DNA of 44,439 nucleotides from Sporolactobacillus terrae DSM 11697 (lineage in GTDB: Bacteria > Bacillota > Bacilli > Bacillales > Sporolactobacillaceae), in assembly GCF_000648615.1 (NCBI RefSeq), contig NZ_JFZC01000043.1:1-44439 (forward strand), in the 5' to 3' direction. Of the stretch, positions 36,642-44,439 are shown one piece after another. Within the stretch, counting starts at the first letter, position 1. Every line of letters starts with the position of its first letter. The notes below the pieces were generated by a model. The model did no database searches and was not told the DNA's origin. It saw only the letters and a list, made by a program, of their open reading frames with translations. Position numbers and translations under genes: made by a program.

Positions 36642-38674
36642 CAGGCATAAGCTCCTTTTTTAGTCCATTGAATGCTGATTCTCAAACCGCTCCCGGGCTG
36701 TGAATCAATCGCAAGGTGTCCACCCATTCCCTCAACACGTCCGATCATACCTGGGAGACCCATCGTACCGAAGGATTTCCCAATGGCCGACACATTCAAT
36801 CCGATCCCGTCATCGCTATAAGTGAGCATGAACCGATCATTCTTTTTCATCAGATTCAAGTGAACACAATGTGCCTGCGCATGTTTTTGTGCATTATTCA
36901 GCAGTTCTTGTACCACACGGTAGACCGCCATGTCCCATTCATTTTGGAACCCATCCAGCCGATCATCGACATGACCATAAAGCTTAAAGTCAGCACGCAA
37001 GTTGACTTTATCAAAGAGCTCCAAAAGTGCTTTTTTCAGTCCTGTCCGATAGATAAATTCTGGATGCAGATCATTAATGACCTGGCGCAGCACATAGACG
37101 CCGTCCAACACTTGTTCACGAAAGCCCACCATCAGCGCTTTAGTCTGTGGATCTCGGCTCTCTTTCCCCCAGGCATCAAGCTGTCGGGCAATGTCAAGCT
37201 GATCCTGCATGTTTTGGTCATGTAATCGGCGCGACCATTTAAAGCGTTCTCGCTCTGAAATGCGCAACATCATTTTCTTAATCGTCATTGGCACGAAAGC
37301 ACGCTGAGCCGCGCTTTCTTCCAGATTCTTCATCAAGTCGTTGATATTTGCCCTGTTTTCAATCACGATTTGCGCATAACTGATCAGCGCGGCAAGCCAC
37401 ACCCGTTCGTCAGGATTCAATCGTCGGCGCGGTCGTGTCCATTTTGCAACCAGCACAATTTTCCCCAGTGCACTTTCAGATAATAGAATTCGGAACCCTT
37501 CTTGTGTTGCGGTTATTTCGCCCGGGTCGCCACGTGATGCATAGCTGAAGTACGGATTTGTCTCGTCTTCCTTGCCCAACACAAGCAGCTGTGCGCGTTC
37601 AACCGGCAAACAGTTCTCCACTTCCCGTTCGATGATCGGTCCGATGTTTTCTAAATCATCATCATTTTCAATCCACTGCAGGAAACGGTTCAAGGCGATT
37701 TGCACATCTTGTTGCTTCGCATTTAGCCGCTTCCTTAATGAGTAATCAAGATACTGCTTTATGTACAGCATGAAAAATAAAACAAGGAACATCAAAATTC
37801 CGGTAACAAAAACATCAGAGCGATCCGCAACCAAATTTCCCCATGCGGACACATGATAGAATACAATACTGATGAAAACGGAGGGAAGAGCGGCAATCAA
37901 CGCACAGTAGGATGCGTGCTTCAATGTAAAAGAGAGATCCATGAATCGCTCAGAGCATACAAGATAAGCAAGAAGAAGCGGCAAAAGACCAGGGAAAAGA
38001 ACCGGCATCGGTATCGATGAGACACCGTTCAGCGTACATACCACCCCAATGAGCGCCGGTGCACAAGAAAACAGCAGTCCGAACAGCAGAACGTGCAGCA
38101 TCGGCCGATACGCCGCTTCACGACTGACGATCATGACGTGAGCGGACGCGGCAAGAGCCAGCGCCATTAATGCTGCCATAAGCAGTAGCGCTGCCGGTCT
38201 CAGCGCTGGGAATCCGGCAATCTGCAGTCCGGCCGCCGTACCGAGTAAACCTAAAGCAGGAGCAGATACAATCCATTTGACCGATTGGGGCAGCCAAACG
38301 AGCCCCCAGTAAGATAAATAGTGTTCCAGAATATGCATCAGAAGCAGCAGACTCAAAACGTCCCCAACAAAAGCAGCCGTTTGAAAACCATTGCGCGCTG
38401 CGGATGTATCACCAGCTTCTGCCAACTGCCACAATAGGCCGACCAGACATAAGAAACAAATAAGCAGCTGTTCGCCTTTTTTCGAACAATTCGCTAACCA
38501 CAAAGAGAGGGCTAAGCCAAAACAAACCACGAACGAAACAGCAGGAAGCACAGTTGCAGTGATCAAGCCGCCCGAATGGCTCATCACGGATAAACGAACG
38601 GATGCGGCCAGCGAAAGACATAGGCAGCCGAGGAGCAGCCTTCGATTCCACTCATGCATTGATGTGGCCGTCAT
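36641..38674 (-). CDS. ComP-like sensor histidine kinase without PDZ domain
   Basis: 677 residues from the ATG at 38674 (MTATSMHEWNRR), which follows GGGAGG; the frame is open to 38713 without a ribosome site. About ten helices between residues 10 and 320, ending in LYIKQYLDYSLRKR, followed by a linker and HisKA_3/HATPase_c. Phospho-His about H485 (RRLHDQNMQDQL); N box ELLNNAQKHAQ; G1 DDGIGLN; GLPGMIGRVEGMGG. It resembles the next kinase throughout but lacks the PDZ insert, so the pair probably arose by duplication. It is the first gene of the block. Confidence 0.9.
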   Translation of the reverse strand: MTATSMHEWNRRLLLGCLCLSLAASVRLSVMSHSGGLITATVLPAVSFVVCFGLALSLWLANCSKKGEQLLICFLCLVGLLWQLAEAGDTSAARNGFQTAAFVGDVLSLLLLMHILEHYLSYWGLVWLPQSVKWIVSAPALGLLGTAAGLQIAGFPALRPAALLLMAALMALALAASAHVMIVSREAAYRPMLHVLLFGLLFSCAPALIGVVCTLNGVSSIPMPVLFPGLLPLLLAYLVCSERFMDLSFTLKHASYCALIAALPSVFISIVFYHVSAWGNLVADRSDVFVTGILMFLVLFFMLYIKQYLDYSLRKRLNAKQQDVQIALNRFLQWIENDDDLENIGPIIEREVENCLPVERAQLLVLGKEDETNPYFSYASRGDPGEITATQEGFRILLSESALGKIVLVAKWTRPRRRLNPDERVWLAALISYAQIVIENRANINDLMKNLEESAAQRAFVPMTIKKMMLRISERERFKWSRRLHDQNMQDQLDIARQLDAWGKESRDPQTKALMVGFREQVLDGVYVLRQVINDLHPEFIYRTGLKKALLELFDKVNLRADFKLYGHVDDRLDGFQNEWDMAVYRVVQELLNNAQKHAQAHCVHLNLMKKNDRFMLTYSDDGIGLNVSAIGKSFGTMGLPGMIGRVEGMGGHLAIDSQPGSGLRISIQWTKKGAYA

Positions 38675-38745
38675 TACAGCCGCCTCCCGCCCATCGATTT
38701 GAAAGCGGATCATCGCATAGCTCAGCAGCCGCTCTCTTTGCTCTC

Positions 38746-38774
38746 AGTGTAACAAATCCGATGAGCCTCGTAAA
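38746..38774 (-). promoter_or_regulatory. Possible sigma-A promoter of the twin-kinase operon
   Basis: Minus strand TTTACG (38774-38769), 17 bases, TACACT (38751-38746), about 72 bases before the first kinase start. It lies directly behind the gin stop. Confidence 0.5.
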
Positions 38775-38799
38775 CGATGCACAAACAAAAGGAGAAGCA

Positions 38800-39048
38800 T
38801 CATTGTTTCTCTGCCTCTCCTCCCGTTCCAGCGTGGACAACTGCTGTTTCCAAACCCTTTTTGTACTTACCGATTCGCAGTTTTGCTAACTTATCCATAT
38901 AATATTTGTATTTCCAGTCCGTCACATCCGTCTCGACGATTTTCTTTTGGCAAGAGTTACAGATTAATTGATTGAAGATGTGAATCCCTTCAGTCTTATG
39001 CCGACCGCAGACAAGGCACACCTCTTGAGTTTGTTCCTTTAGCGCCAT
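38800..39048 (-). CDS. csfB: Gin (CsfB), anti-sigma-G factor
   Basis: Gin binds sigma-G (and sigma-E) to prevent untimely activity. 82 residues (B. subtilis 64) with the two Cys pairs VCLVCGRHK and ICNSCQKKI that bind zinc for dimerisation. The tail beyond residue 65 is longer than in B. subtilis. GGAGGTGATCAT precedes the ATG. It has its own sigma-F promoter. In B. subtilis csfB lies directly behind an rRNA operon; here three genes intervene. Confidence 0.9.
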   Translation of the reverse strand: MALKEQTQEVCLVCGRHKTEGIHIFNQLICNSCQKKIVETDVTDWKYKYYMDKLAKLRIGKYKKGLETAVVHAGTGGEAEKQ

Positions 39049-39065
39049 ATGATCACCTCCTGCTT

Positions 39066-39095
39066 TAGTTTCTCCCGAAAATTAAAAACCTATTC
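39066..39095 (-). promoter_or_regulatory. Sigma-F promoter of gin
   Basis: Minus strand GAATA (39095-39091), 15 bases, GGAGAAACTA (39075-39066). The -10 fits GGnnAnAnTR at every fixed base and the spacing is exact. B. subtilis csfB is sigma-F dependent. The stretch 39096-39280 upstream has no gene. Confidence 0.8.
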
Positions 39096-39280
39096 ATTTT
39101 ACTGCTAGCAAACTATTTTTCCACGCGAGTCATTCGACTTTTCCAGTGTATGATTTCTAGGCTCGGGCGGTGTCTCGAATGAAACAGTGCATGATGTCCG
39201 GGATCTCACCAACTATTGACCGTTTACGAAAACAGCACCTATAATTGTTAAAATCATCTCAATACTCATTGAATTGCACC

Positions 39281-39317
39281 AAAAAACGGACCGAGTATGA
39301 TCCCGGTCCGCTTTTTA
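39281..39317 (-). terminator. Intrinsic terminator of the murG-like gene
   Basis: Minus-strand arms CGGACCG / CGGTCCG with a ten-base loop and T6, right after the stop at 39323. Confidence 0.9.
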
Positions 39318-39322
39318 AGAGC

Positions 39323-40378
39323 TTACTTATTCAATTCAGTTAAGATGTTTTCAATGCCGTGCGTGGCGCCTTGTGCCTTTACCATGCGTTCCCGATAATC
39401 ATAGCGGTTGACATAAACCTGATCAAGGGTTTGCAGCAGCGCATCAGACGTCAGTGTATCATTGTCGAGCACTTCACACAGTCCTTTTTTCTTAAACGAA
39501 TCCGCATTGAGAATCTGATCGCCACGGCTTTGGTGAAGCGGCAGCGGAATAAGCACCATTGGCTTCTTCAAGGCCAAAAATTCAAAAATAGCATTCGATC
39601 CGGCGCGCGAGACAATGAGCGTTGATGCAGCCATCACATCAGGAAGCGCTTTGTCGATAAATTCAAATTGCTTATAGCCGGGCGTTTCTGCCAGTTTTTG
39701 GTCAAGAAATCCTTTGCCGCACAAGTGAACAATCTGATATTTTTTGAGCAGATCCGTGATTGAGGCACGAACCACATCATTAATTTTTTTCGCTCCAAGA
39801 CTGCCACCCATGATGAGGAGAACCGGTTTGGAACCACTGAAGCCAAGAAAATCGAGTCCCTTTTTTCGTTCACCCTTCAGCAGCACATCTCGGATCGGCG
39901 CGCCGGTATAAACGACCTTTTCCTTTGGCAGCTGCTTTCCCGCTTCCTCGAAGGTGACAAACAGTTTCGTCGCAAACCGGATCGCAATTTTATTCGCCAG
40001 CCCGGGCGTGATATCGGACTCGTGAATGTACACCGGAATCCGGTTCAGCCATCCGCCGATCACTACCGGCACGGATACAAATCCTCCCTTAGAGAAAATC
40101 ACATCCGGTTTGATTTTCTTTAGCAGCCAGTACGCCTGCATCACACCTGCCAGAACCTTAAATGGATCGCCAAAGTTTTTCATGTCGAAATAGCGGCGCA
40201 GCTTGCCGCTTGATATGCTATGATACTCAATTCCGTGTGCGGTAACTAGATTTTTTTCTATGCCGTTTTTCGACCCGATATAGGTCACTTTGCAGTCCTT
40301 TAATTCATCAATCAGCGCTAGGTTCGGCGTCACATGCCCCGCCGATCCGCCGCCGGTAAATACGATTTTTTTCGCCAT
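39323..40378 (-). CDS. murG: MurG-type UDP-GlcNAc:lipid I glycosyltransferase
   Basis: MurG transfers GlcNAc to lipid I to give lipid II. 351 residues with the GT28 two-domain fold: [85 protein letters not shown]. The canonical murG normally lies in the dcw cluster, so this is probably a second copy (MurG2 type), but a relocated only copy cannot be excluded. GTGAGG precedes the ATG. It is monocistronic between two terminators. Confidence 0.88.
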   Translation of the reverse strand: MAKKIVFTGGGSAGHVTPNLALIDELKDCKVTYIGSKNGIEKNLVTAHGIEYHSISSGKLRRYFDMKNFGDPFKVLAGVMQAYWLLKKIKPDVIFSKGGFVSVPVVIGGWLNRIPVYIHESDITPGLANKIAIRFATKLFVTFEEAGKQLPKEKVVYTGAPIRDVLLKGERKKGLDFLGFSGSKPVLLIMGGSLGAKKINDVVRASITDLLKKYQIVHLCGKGFLDQKLAETPGYKQFEFIDKALPDVMAASTLIVSRAGSNAIFEFLALKKPMVLIPLPLHQSRGDQILNADSFKKKGLCEVLDNDTLTSDALLQTLDQVYVNRYDYRERMVKAQGATHGIENILTELNK

Positions 40379-40496
40379 TGCTTCTGCCTCACTTTTTTCA
40401 TTCCACTTCTAAAAAGTTTAATATACTTGCCGGCAAAGTAAAACAAAAAGTTAAAAAAAGATCAAGAACAGGAGAAAATCCGGACAAAAAAGTATG

Positions 40497-40535
40497 TTAA
40501 AAGGCAGCCGAACATTTTATCCGACTGCCTTTATT
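40497..40535 (-). terminator. Intrinsic terminator of the ABC exporter operon
   Basis: Minus-strand AAAGGCAGTCGGA ... TTCGGCTGCCTTTT stem, immediately after the stop at 40543. Confidence 0.88.
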
Positions 40536-40542
40536 TTTATGT

Positions 40543-42405
40543 TCAACCGGTTTTCTGACCGTTTCGTTTCTCAGCAAATTGACTGTTGTAGAGTTCCGCA
40601 TAAAAGCCTTTTTGCTCCAGCAATTGCTGATGCGTGCCTTGTTCGATCACCTGTCCGTGATTCATGACCAGAATCAGATCGGCATGACGGATCGTTGACA
40701 GACGGTGAGCGATCACAAAACTCGTCCGATTCTCCATCAGTTTATCCATAGCTTCTTGGATATGCACCTCAGTTCGTGTATCTACATTGCTGGTTGCCTC
40801 ATCCAAAATCAGTATGACGGGATCAGCAAGAATTGCACGGGCGATCGTCAAAAGCTGCTTTTGCCCTTGAGAAATATTGGTGCCTTCTTCATTTAAAATA
40901 GTGTCGTAGCCATCAGGAAGCGTACGGATAAAATGATCCGCATGCGCTGCTTCGGCAGCCCTTATGATTTCTTCTTCTGTAGCTTTTTCACGACCGTAAG
41001 CGATATTTTCACGAATTGTTCCTTTAAACAGCCAAGTATCCTGAAGCACCATACCAAAAAGACTGTGCAGCTGTTCACGCTTCATCTCTTGTGTATCCAG
41101 ACCGTCCACCGTAATTTTCCCTTGCTGAATTTCATAGAAGCGCATCAGCAGGTTAATCAGCGTCGTCTTGCCCGCGCCGGTGGGACCGACAATCGCAACC
41201 GATTGGCCGGCGTTCACATGAAGCGACAGATTGTCGATCAGCGGCTGGTCTTCCTTATAACGGAAAGCAACGTGATCAAAGACAACCGTGCCCTTCGGAT
41301 CCGTCAGTTGCTGAGCATGATCGGCATCGGCCATCATCTCGTCCTCATCGAGAACCTCAAAAATTCGTTCTGCAGACGCAACCGTTGACTGAATAATGTT
41401 CGAAATGTTGGCAATCTGATTGAGCGGCTGTCCGAACTGTCGTGCGTACTGAATAAACGCCTGAATATCGCCAATTTCAATCGAACGCTTCACAACCAAG
41501 ATCCCGCCGACTACAGAAATCAGCACATAACCAATATTCCCAACGAACATCATCAGCGGCATCATAATACCTGACAAGAATTGAGCCTTCCACGCCGATT
41601 GATAGAGCTTTTCGTTAATCCCTTCAAATTTATTTACGGATTCACGTTCTTTTCCAAAAGCCTTGATGACCTGATGTCCGGTAAACATTTCTTCGACATG
41701 ACCGTTGAGTTGGCCGATCTGTGCCTGTTGTCCTTTAAAATGGCCTTGGGACCGTTTGGTGATTTGTGCAATACCGACAAAGCTGAGCGGTATCGTGACC
41801 AGCAGAATCAAGGTTAGAATCGGGCTGATGGTCAGCATCATCACGACAACACCAATCAGCGTCACAATGGACGTGATTGATGCAGTCAAACTTTGCTGTA
41901 ATGTGTTGCTGATGTTTTCCGTATCGTTAACCGCGCGGCTGAGTACATCGCCATAAGGATGCGCATCATAGTAGCCCACCGGCATGCGCGCCAGTTTTTC
42001 ATTGACCTGTTTGCGCAAAGTATAAACCATCTTCTGTGCCACACCGCTCATGAGATACTGCATCAAAAAGGTAAATAAAGCACTTAGGATATAAAGAACC
42101 ACCAATGTAACCACAATGCCCCAAATAGAATCGAAATCAATCCGAGCACCGGGGACACCTTTGATCTTCATCATCATACCTTCAAAAAGCTTCGTGGTTG
42201 CATTTCCCATCAGTTTCGGTGCGATAATTGTAAAAATCGTACTAAGGATCGCTGCTGCAAACACAGCAAGCAGCATCAGGTAGTGCGGCTTCAGATATCC
42301 CATCAGCCTTCGAAACGTTTTTCGGAAATGCTTTGGCTTTTGTACTGGCATCCCCATATGCCCATGACCCGGTCCACGCTGCGGCATTCTTTTCTTATTG
42401 CTCAT
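40543..42405 (-). CDS. Heterodimeric ABC exporter, second subunit (YfiC-like)
   Basis: 620 residues: a basic start with PQRGPGHGHMGMPVQKP, six membrane helices (about 40-350), then the nucleotide-binding domain. Walker A VGPTGAGKTT, Q loop MVLQDTWLF, signature NISQGQKQLLTIARA (SQGQ in place of SGGQ), Walker B VILILDEATSNVD with catalytic Glu, H loop VIAHRLST. Paired with the preceding gene, ATG overlapping its stop by four bases. Resembles B. subtilis YfiB/YfiC; likely exports lipophilic compounds, substrate unknown. Confidence 0.9.
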   Translation of the reverse strand: MSNKKRMPQRGPGHGHMGMPVQKPKHFRKTFRRLMGYLKPHYLMLLAVFAAAILSTIFTIIAPKLMGNATTKLFEGMMMKIKGVPGARIDFDSIWGIVVTLVVLYILSALFTFLMQYLMSGVAQKMVYTLRKQVNEKLARMPVGYYDAHPYGDVLSRAVNDTENISNTLQQSLTASITSIVTLIGVVVMMLTISPILTLILLVTIPLSFVGIAQITKRSQGHFKGQQAQIGQLNGHVEEMFTGHQVIKAFGKERESVNKFEGINEKLYQSAWKAQFLSGIMMPLMMFVGNIGYVLISVVGGILVVKRSIEIGDIQAFIQYARQFGQPLNQIANISNIIQSTVASAERIFEVLDEDEMMADADHAQQLTDPKGTVVFDHVAFRYKEDQPLIDNLSLHVNAGQSVAIVGPTGAGKTTLINLLMRFYEIQQGKITVDGLDTQEMKREQLHSLFGMVLQDTWLFKGTIRENIAYGREKATEEEIIRAAEAAHADHFIRTLPDGYDTILNEEGTNISQGQKQLLTIARAILADPVILILDEATSNVDTRTEVHIQEAMDKLMENRTSFVIAHRLSTIRHADLILVMNHGQVIEQGTHQQLLEQKGFYAELYNSQFAEKRNGQKTG

Positions 42406-44132
42406 GCCAATTCCTCCTTGCTCAGCTGGGATGCCACAATTTCCTGATAAACAGCGCAGGACTTCATCAGCTGATCATGCGTGCCCATACCTGCGATCCT
42501 TCCCTCATCCAGCACGATAATTTTATCGGCATGAAGTATGGTGCTGACGCGTTGAGCCACAAGAATGACTGCTGCTGAATGCGTCATTTGTGCAAGTTCA
42601 GCCCTCAGACGCGCATCGGTCCGGTAATCCAGTGCCGAAAAACTATCGTCGAGCAAGTAAATATCTGCTTTTCTCGCCAACGCACGCGCAATCGCCAGAC
42701 GCTGTTTTTGTCCTCCCGAAACATTTTTACCACCTTGCGCAATGATTGAATCATAACCATGGGCCATCTCTTGGATGAAGGCATCCGCTTGTGCAATTCG
42801 TGCCGCAGTTCTGACTTCCGCATCCGTTGCCTGCGCATTGCCGTATCGAATGTTTTCCGCCACCGTGCCAGTAAACAGCACTGATTTTTGCGGGACATAC
42901 CCGATCCTGCGGCGCAGCTCCTCTAACGGTACATCTTTCACATCAACACCATTGACGCGCACACTGCCACCGGTTACATCAAAATAACGGGGAATCAGAT
43001 TCAGAATCGTTGATTTTCCAGCGCCCGTACCTCCAATGATTGCAGTCGTTTCACCCCGTTTCGCTGTAAAAGATAGATGTGACAGCGCCGGCTTTTCTGC
43101 TCCAGGATAGCTGAAACTGACATTCTGGAACGTCACACCCTCGTTTTGCGTGGATAAAGTAGATTCAGCGCATTCACTATCTTGAATAACCGGTTCAATC
43201 GTTAGTACTTCATTGACCCGGTTTGCAGATATTTGTGCACGCGGAATCATGATGAACATCATCGCACCCATGAGAATTGAAAACATAATTTGCATCGCGT
43301 ACTGGATGAAGGCCATCAAATCTCCAACCTGCATCGCTCCACCGCCGATACGCAATCCGCCGAACCAAACAATAGCGACCATTGCAAGATTCATGATTAG
43401 CATCATCAGCGGCATTGCAGCCGACATAATTTGGTTAATACGGATGGACGTTAGCGTGATATCCTGATTCGCCTCATCGAAGCGATGCATCTCATGCTTT
43501 GCGCGATTAAACGAACGAATCACGCGGATACCGGTTAATTCTTCGCGTAAAACTAAATTAAGCCGATCCATCTTTTTTTGAATCGCTTTAAAGTAAGGAA
43601 GCCCTTTTTTCGCTAGAATAAGAACAGAAATAATGAGCAGTGGCAGGGCGACTACAAGAACTAGCGACAGCGGCGCATCTTGGGATACCGCCATAATAAT
43701 GCCGCCGATGCACATCAGCGGGGCCATCGTCATCATTTTCAGAACCATCATATACACTTGTTCGATCTGAGCAATGTCATTCGTCGTTCGTGTGATCAAT
43801 GAGCTCGTTCCCACCTGATCGAATTCTTGCAACGAAAAACGTTCAACATGTGCGAACATCTTATTGCGCAGGTCGCGTCCGAATCCTGCAGCTGCCTTCG
43901 ACGCCAGATAGTTTGCCAAAACGGTCAACACACCGGCTGCCAGTGTGACGAGCAGCATATAACCGCCCATCTTAAAGATGTACGGCATATCTCCTTGAAC
44001 GACACCTGTATCGACGATATCCGCCATCAATGTCGGTAAATACAAATTTGCCAAAGATTGCAAAAAGACAAAGAATACAGAGAAAAGTGCCGGCCATAGA
44101 TAGGGCTTCATATATTTTGCCAAACGAATCAT
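42402..44132 (-). CDS. Heterodimeric ABC exporter, first subunit (YfiB-like)
   Basis: 576 residues from the ATG at 44132 (MIRLAKYMKPYLWP), after TTGGAG; the frame is open six codons further. Six membrane helices (about 15-310) and a nucleotide-binding domain: Walker A IGGTGAGKST, YVPQKSVLF, canonical signature NVSGGQKQRLAIARA, Walker B IYLLDDSFSALD where Asp replaces the catalytic Glu, and VAQRVST in place of the H-loop His (Gln). This is the non-catalytic half of an asymmetric exporter; it donates the good signature to the other subunit's site. Confidence 0.9.
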   Translation of the reverse strand: MIRLAKYMKPYLWPALFSVFFVFLQSLANLYLPTLMADIVDTGVVQGDMPYIFKMGGYMLLVTLAAGVLTVLANYLASKAAAGFGRDLRNKMFAHVERFSLQEFDQVGTSSLITRTTNDIAQIEQVYMMVLKMMTMAPLMCIGGIIMAVSQDAPLSLVLVVALPLLIISVLILAKKGLPYFKAIQKKMDRLNLVLREELTGIRVIRSFNRAKHEMHRFDEANQDITLTSIRINQIMSAAMPLMMLIMNLAMVAIVWFGGLRIGGGAMQVGDLMAFIQYAMQIMFSILMGAMMFIMIPRAQISANRVNEVLTIEPVIQDSECAESTLSTQNEGVTFQNVSFSYPGAEKPALSHLSFTAKRGETTAIIGGTGAGKSTILNLIPRYFDVTGGSVRVNGVDVKDVPLEELRRRIGYVPQKSVLFTGTVAENIRYGNAQATDAEVRTAARIAQADAFIQEMAHGYDSIIAQGGKNVSGGQKQRLAIARALARKADIYLLDDSFSALDYRTDARLRAELAQMTHSAAVILVAQRVSTILHADKIIVLDEGRIAGMGTHDQLMKSCAVYQEIVASQLSKEELA

Positions 44133-44169
44133 TGCCTCAACTCCAATCATTTAAAACCGTTGAATCAAT

Positions 44170-44198
44170 ACTATATCAGTTTAACCGTTCAATATGAA
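44170..44198 (-). promoter_or_regulatory. Possible promoter of the ABC exporter operon
   Basis: Minus strand TTCATA (44198-44193), 17 bases, TATAGT (44175-44170), about 38 bases before the ATG. The -35 is poor. Confidence 0.4.
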
Positions 44199-44239
44199 CC
44201 TGGAGTGAACCCACCAACGAATTTTATAAAAAAACCCTC

Positions 44240-44312
44240 GATCCTCTTGTGCCTATATCGCTTTGAAGCAGTGCTTTGGGTCCGGGGTTCCTCTACTTTC
44301 TTATCCTGCAAA
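44240..44312. repeat. Degenerate copy of the dispersed repeat (copy 6)
   Basis: GGGGTTCCTCTACTTTCTT-TCCTGCAAAA next to the rRNA terminator resembles the terminator-side end of copies 1-3 (GGGGCAAAATC...ACTTT-TTTTCCTGCAAAA); only about 35 bases match. Confidence 0.4.
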
Positions 44313-44350
44313 AAAAACACGCGTCTCTCAATTTCTGAGAAACGCGTGTT
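44313..44350 (-). terminator. Intrinsic terminator of the rRNA operon
   Basis: Minus-strand arms AACACGCGTTTCTCAG / TTGAGAGACGCGTGTT with T8, ten bases beyond the 5S 3' end. Confidence 0.92.
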
Positions 44351-44359
44351 GATCGCTTT

Positions 44360-44439
44360 GCCTGGCAGTGACCTACTCTCACAGGGGGACAGCCCCCAAT
44401 TACCATCGGCACAGAAGAGCTTAACGACCGTGTTCGGGA
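44360..44439 (-). rRNA. rrf: 5S ribosomal RNA, 3' part
   Basis: Minus strand ends ...GTGAGAGTAGGTCACTGCC-AGGC, with the conserved GGTAATTGGGGGCTGTCCCCC helix region and the TCCCGAACACGG block at the window edge. About 80 of the usual ~116 bases are inside; the 5' end lies beyond 44439. RNase M5, which matures 5S, is encoded at 21474-22034. Confidence 0.95.

Noticed and set aside
38675-39322. comX/comQ-like pheromone genes upstream of the kinases
   Set aside because: Only gin is coding there; no small frame with a Trp-containing C-terminus and no prenyltransferase.

Overview
The window is a low-to-mid GC, endospore-forming Firmicute (order Bacillales). All recognised genes lie on the minus strand and follow, in reverse, the origin-proximal order of Bacillus subtilis from csfB/tmk to spoIIE. 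Sporulation genes spoIIE, yabP, yabQ, spoVT, spoVG, sspF-like, yabG and gin (csfB) make a spore former almost certain. The gene order, an ATP-dependent housekeeping set and several intergenic GC-rich repeats would suit Sporolactobacillaceae or a related Bacillales family, but this is inference; the genus cannot be read from the window.

Read in transcription order (right to left): the 3' part of a 5S rRNA and its terminator (44439-44313); a two-gene heterodimeric ABC exporter (44132-40543); an extra MurG-type glycosyltransferase (40378-39323); gin with a near-consensus sigma-F promoter; an accessory signalling block (38674-32647) of two tandem ComP-like histidine kinases, one ComA-like response regulator, a VanZ-family membrane protein and a 54-residue two-helix membrane protein; then yaaO, tmk, darA, yaaR, holB, ricT, yabA, trmN6-like, yazA, rsmI (a tightly packed replication/RNA-modification operon); metG; tatD, rnmV, rsmA; yabG; veg; sspF-like; ispE; purR; spoVG; glmU; prs; ctc (L25); pth; mfd; spoVT; yabM; hup; rqcP; yabP; yabQ; divIC; yabR; spoIIE.

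Compared with B. subtilis the locus lacks abrB, yabE, yabJ, fin (yabK), yabN (mazG), xpaC and yaaN at their usual places, and carries an HU gene where yabN would be. The glmU reading frame stops about 95 residues early and loses the acetyltransferase active site.

Regulatory sites that can be read directly: a Spo0A-type spoIIE promoter with a 22-bp spacer, a sigma-H promoter before spoVG, a sigma-F promoter before gin, a possible sigma-G promoter before spoVT, sigma-A promoters before veg, metG, glmU and yaaO, and a PurBox-like pair over the purR promoter. A family of dispersed repeats sits directly behind several intrinsic terminators (ksgA, spoVT, and degenerate copies behind ctc, metG and 5S). 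The best candidate for an undescribed system is the twin-kinase ComP/ComA-like block with its VanZ and small membrane partners.
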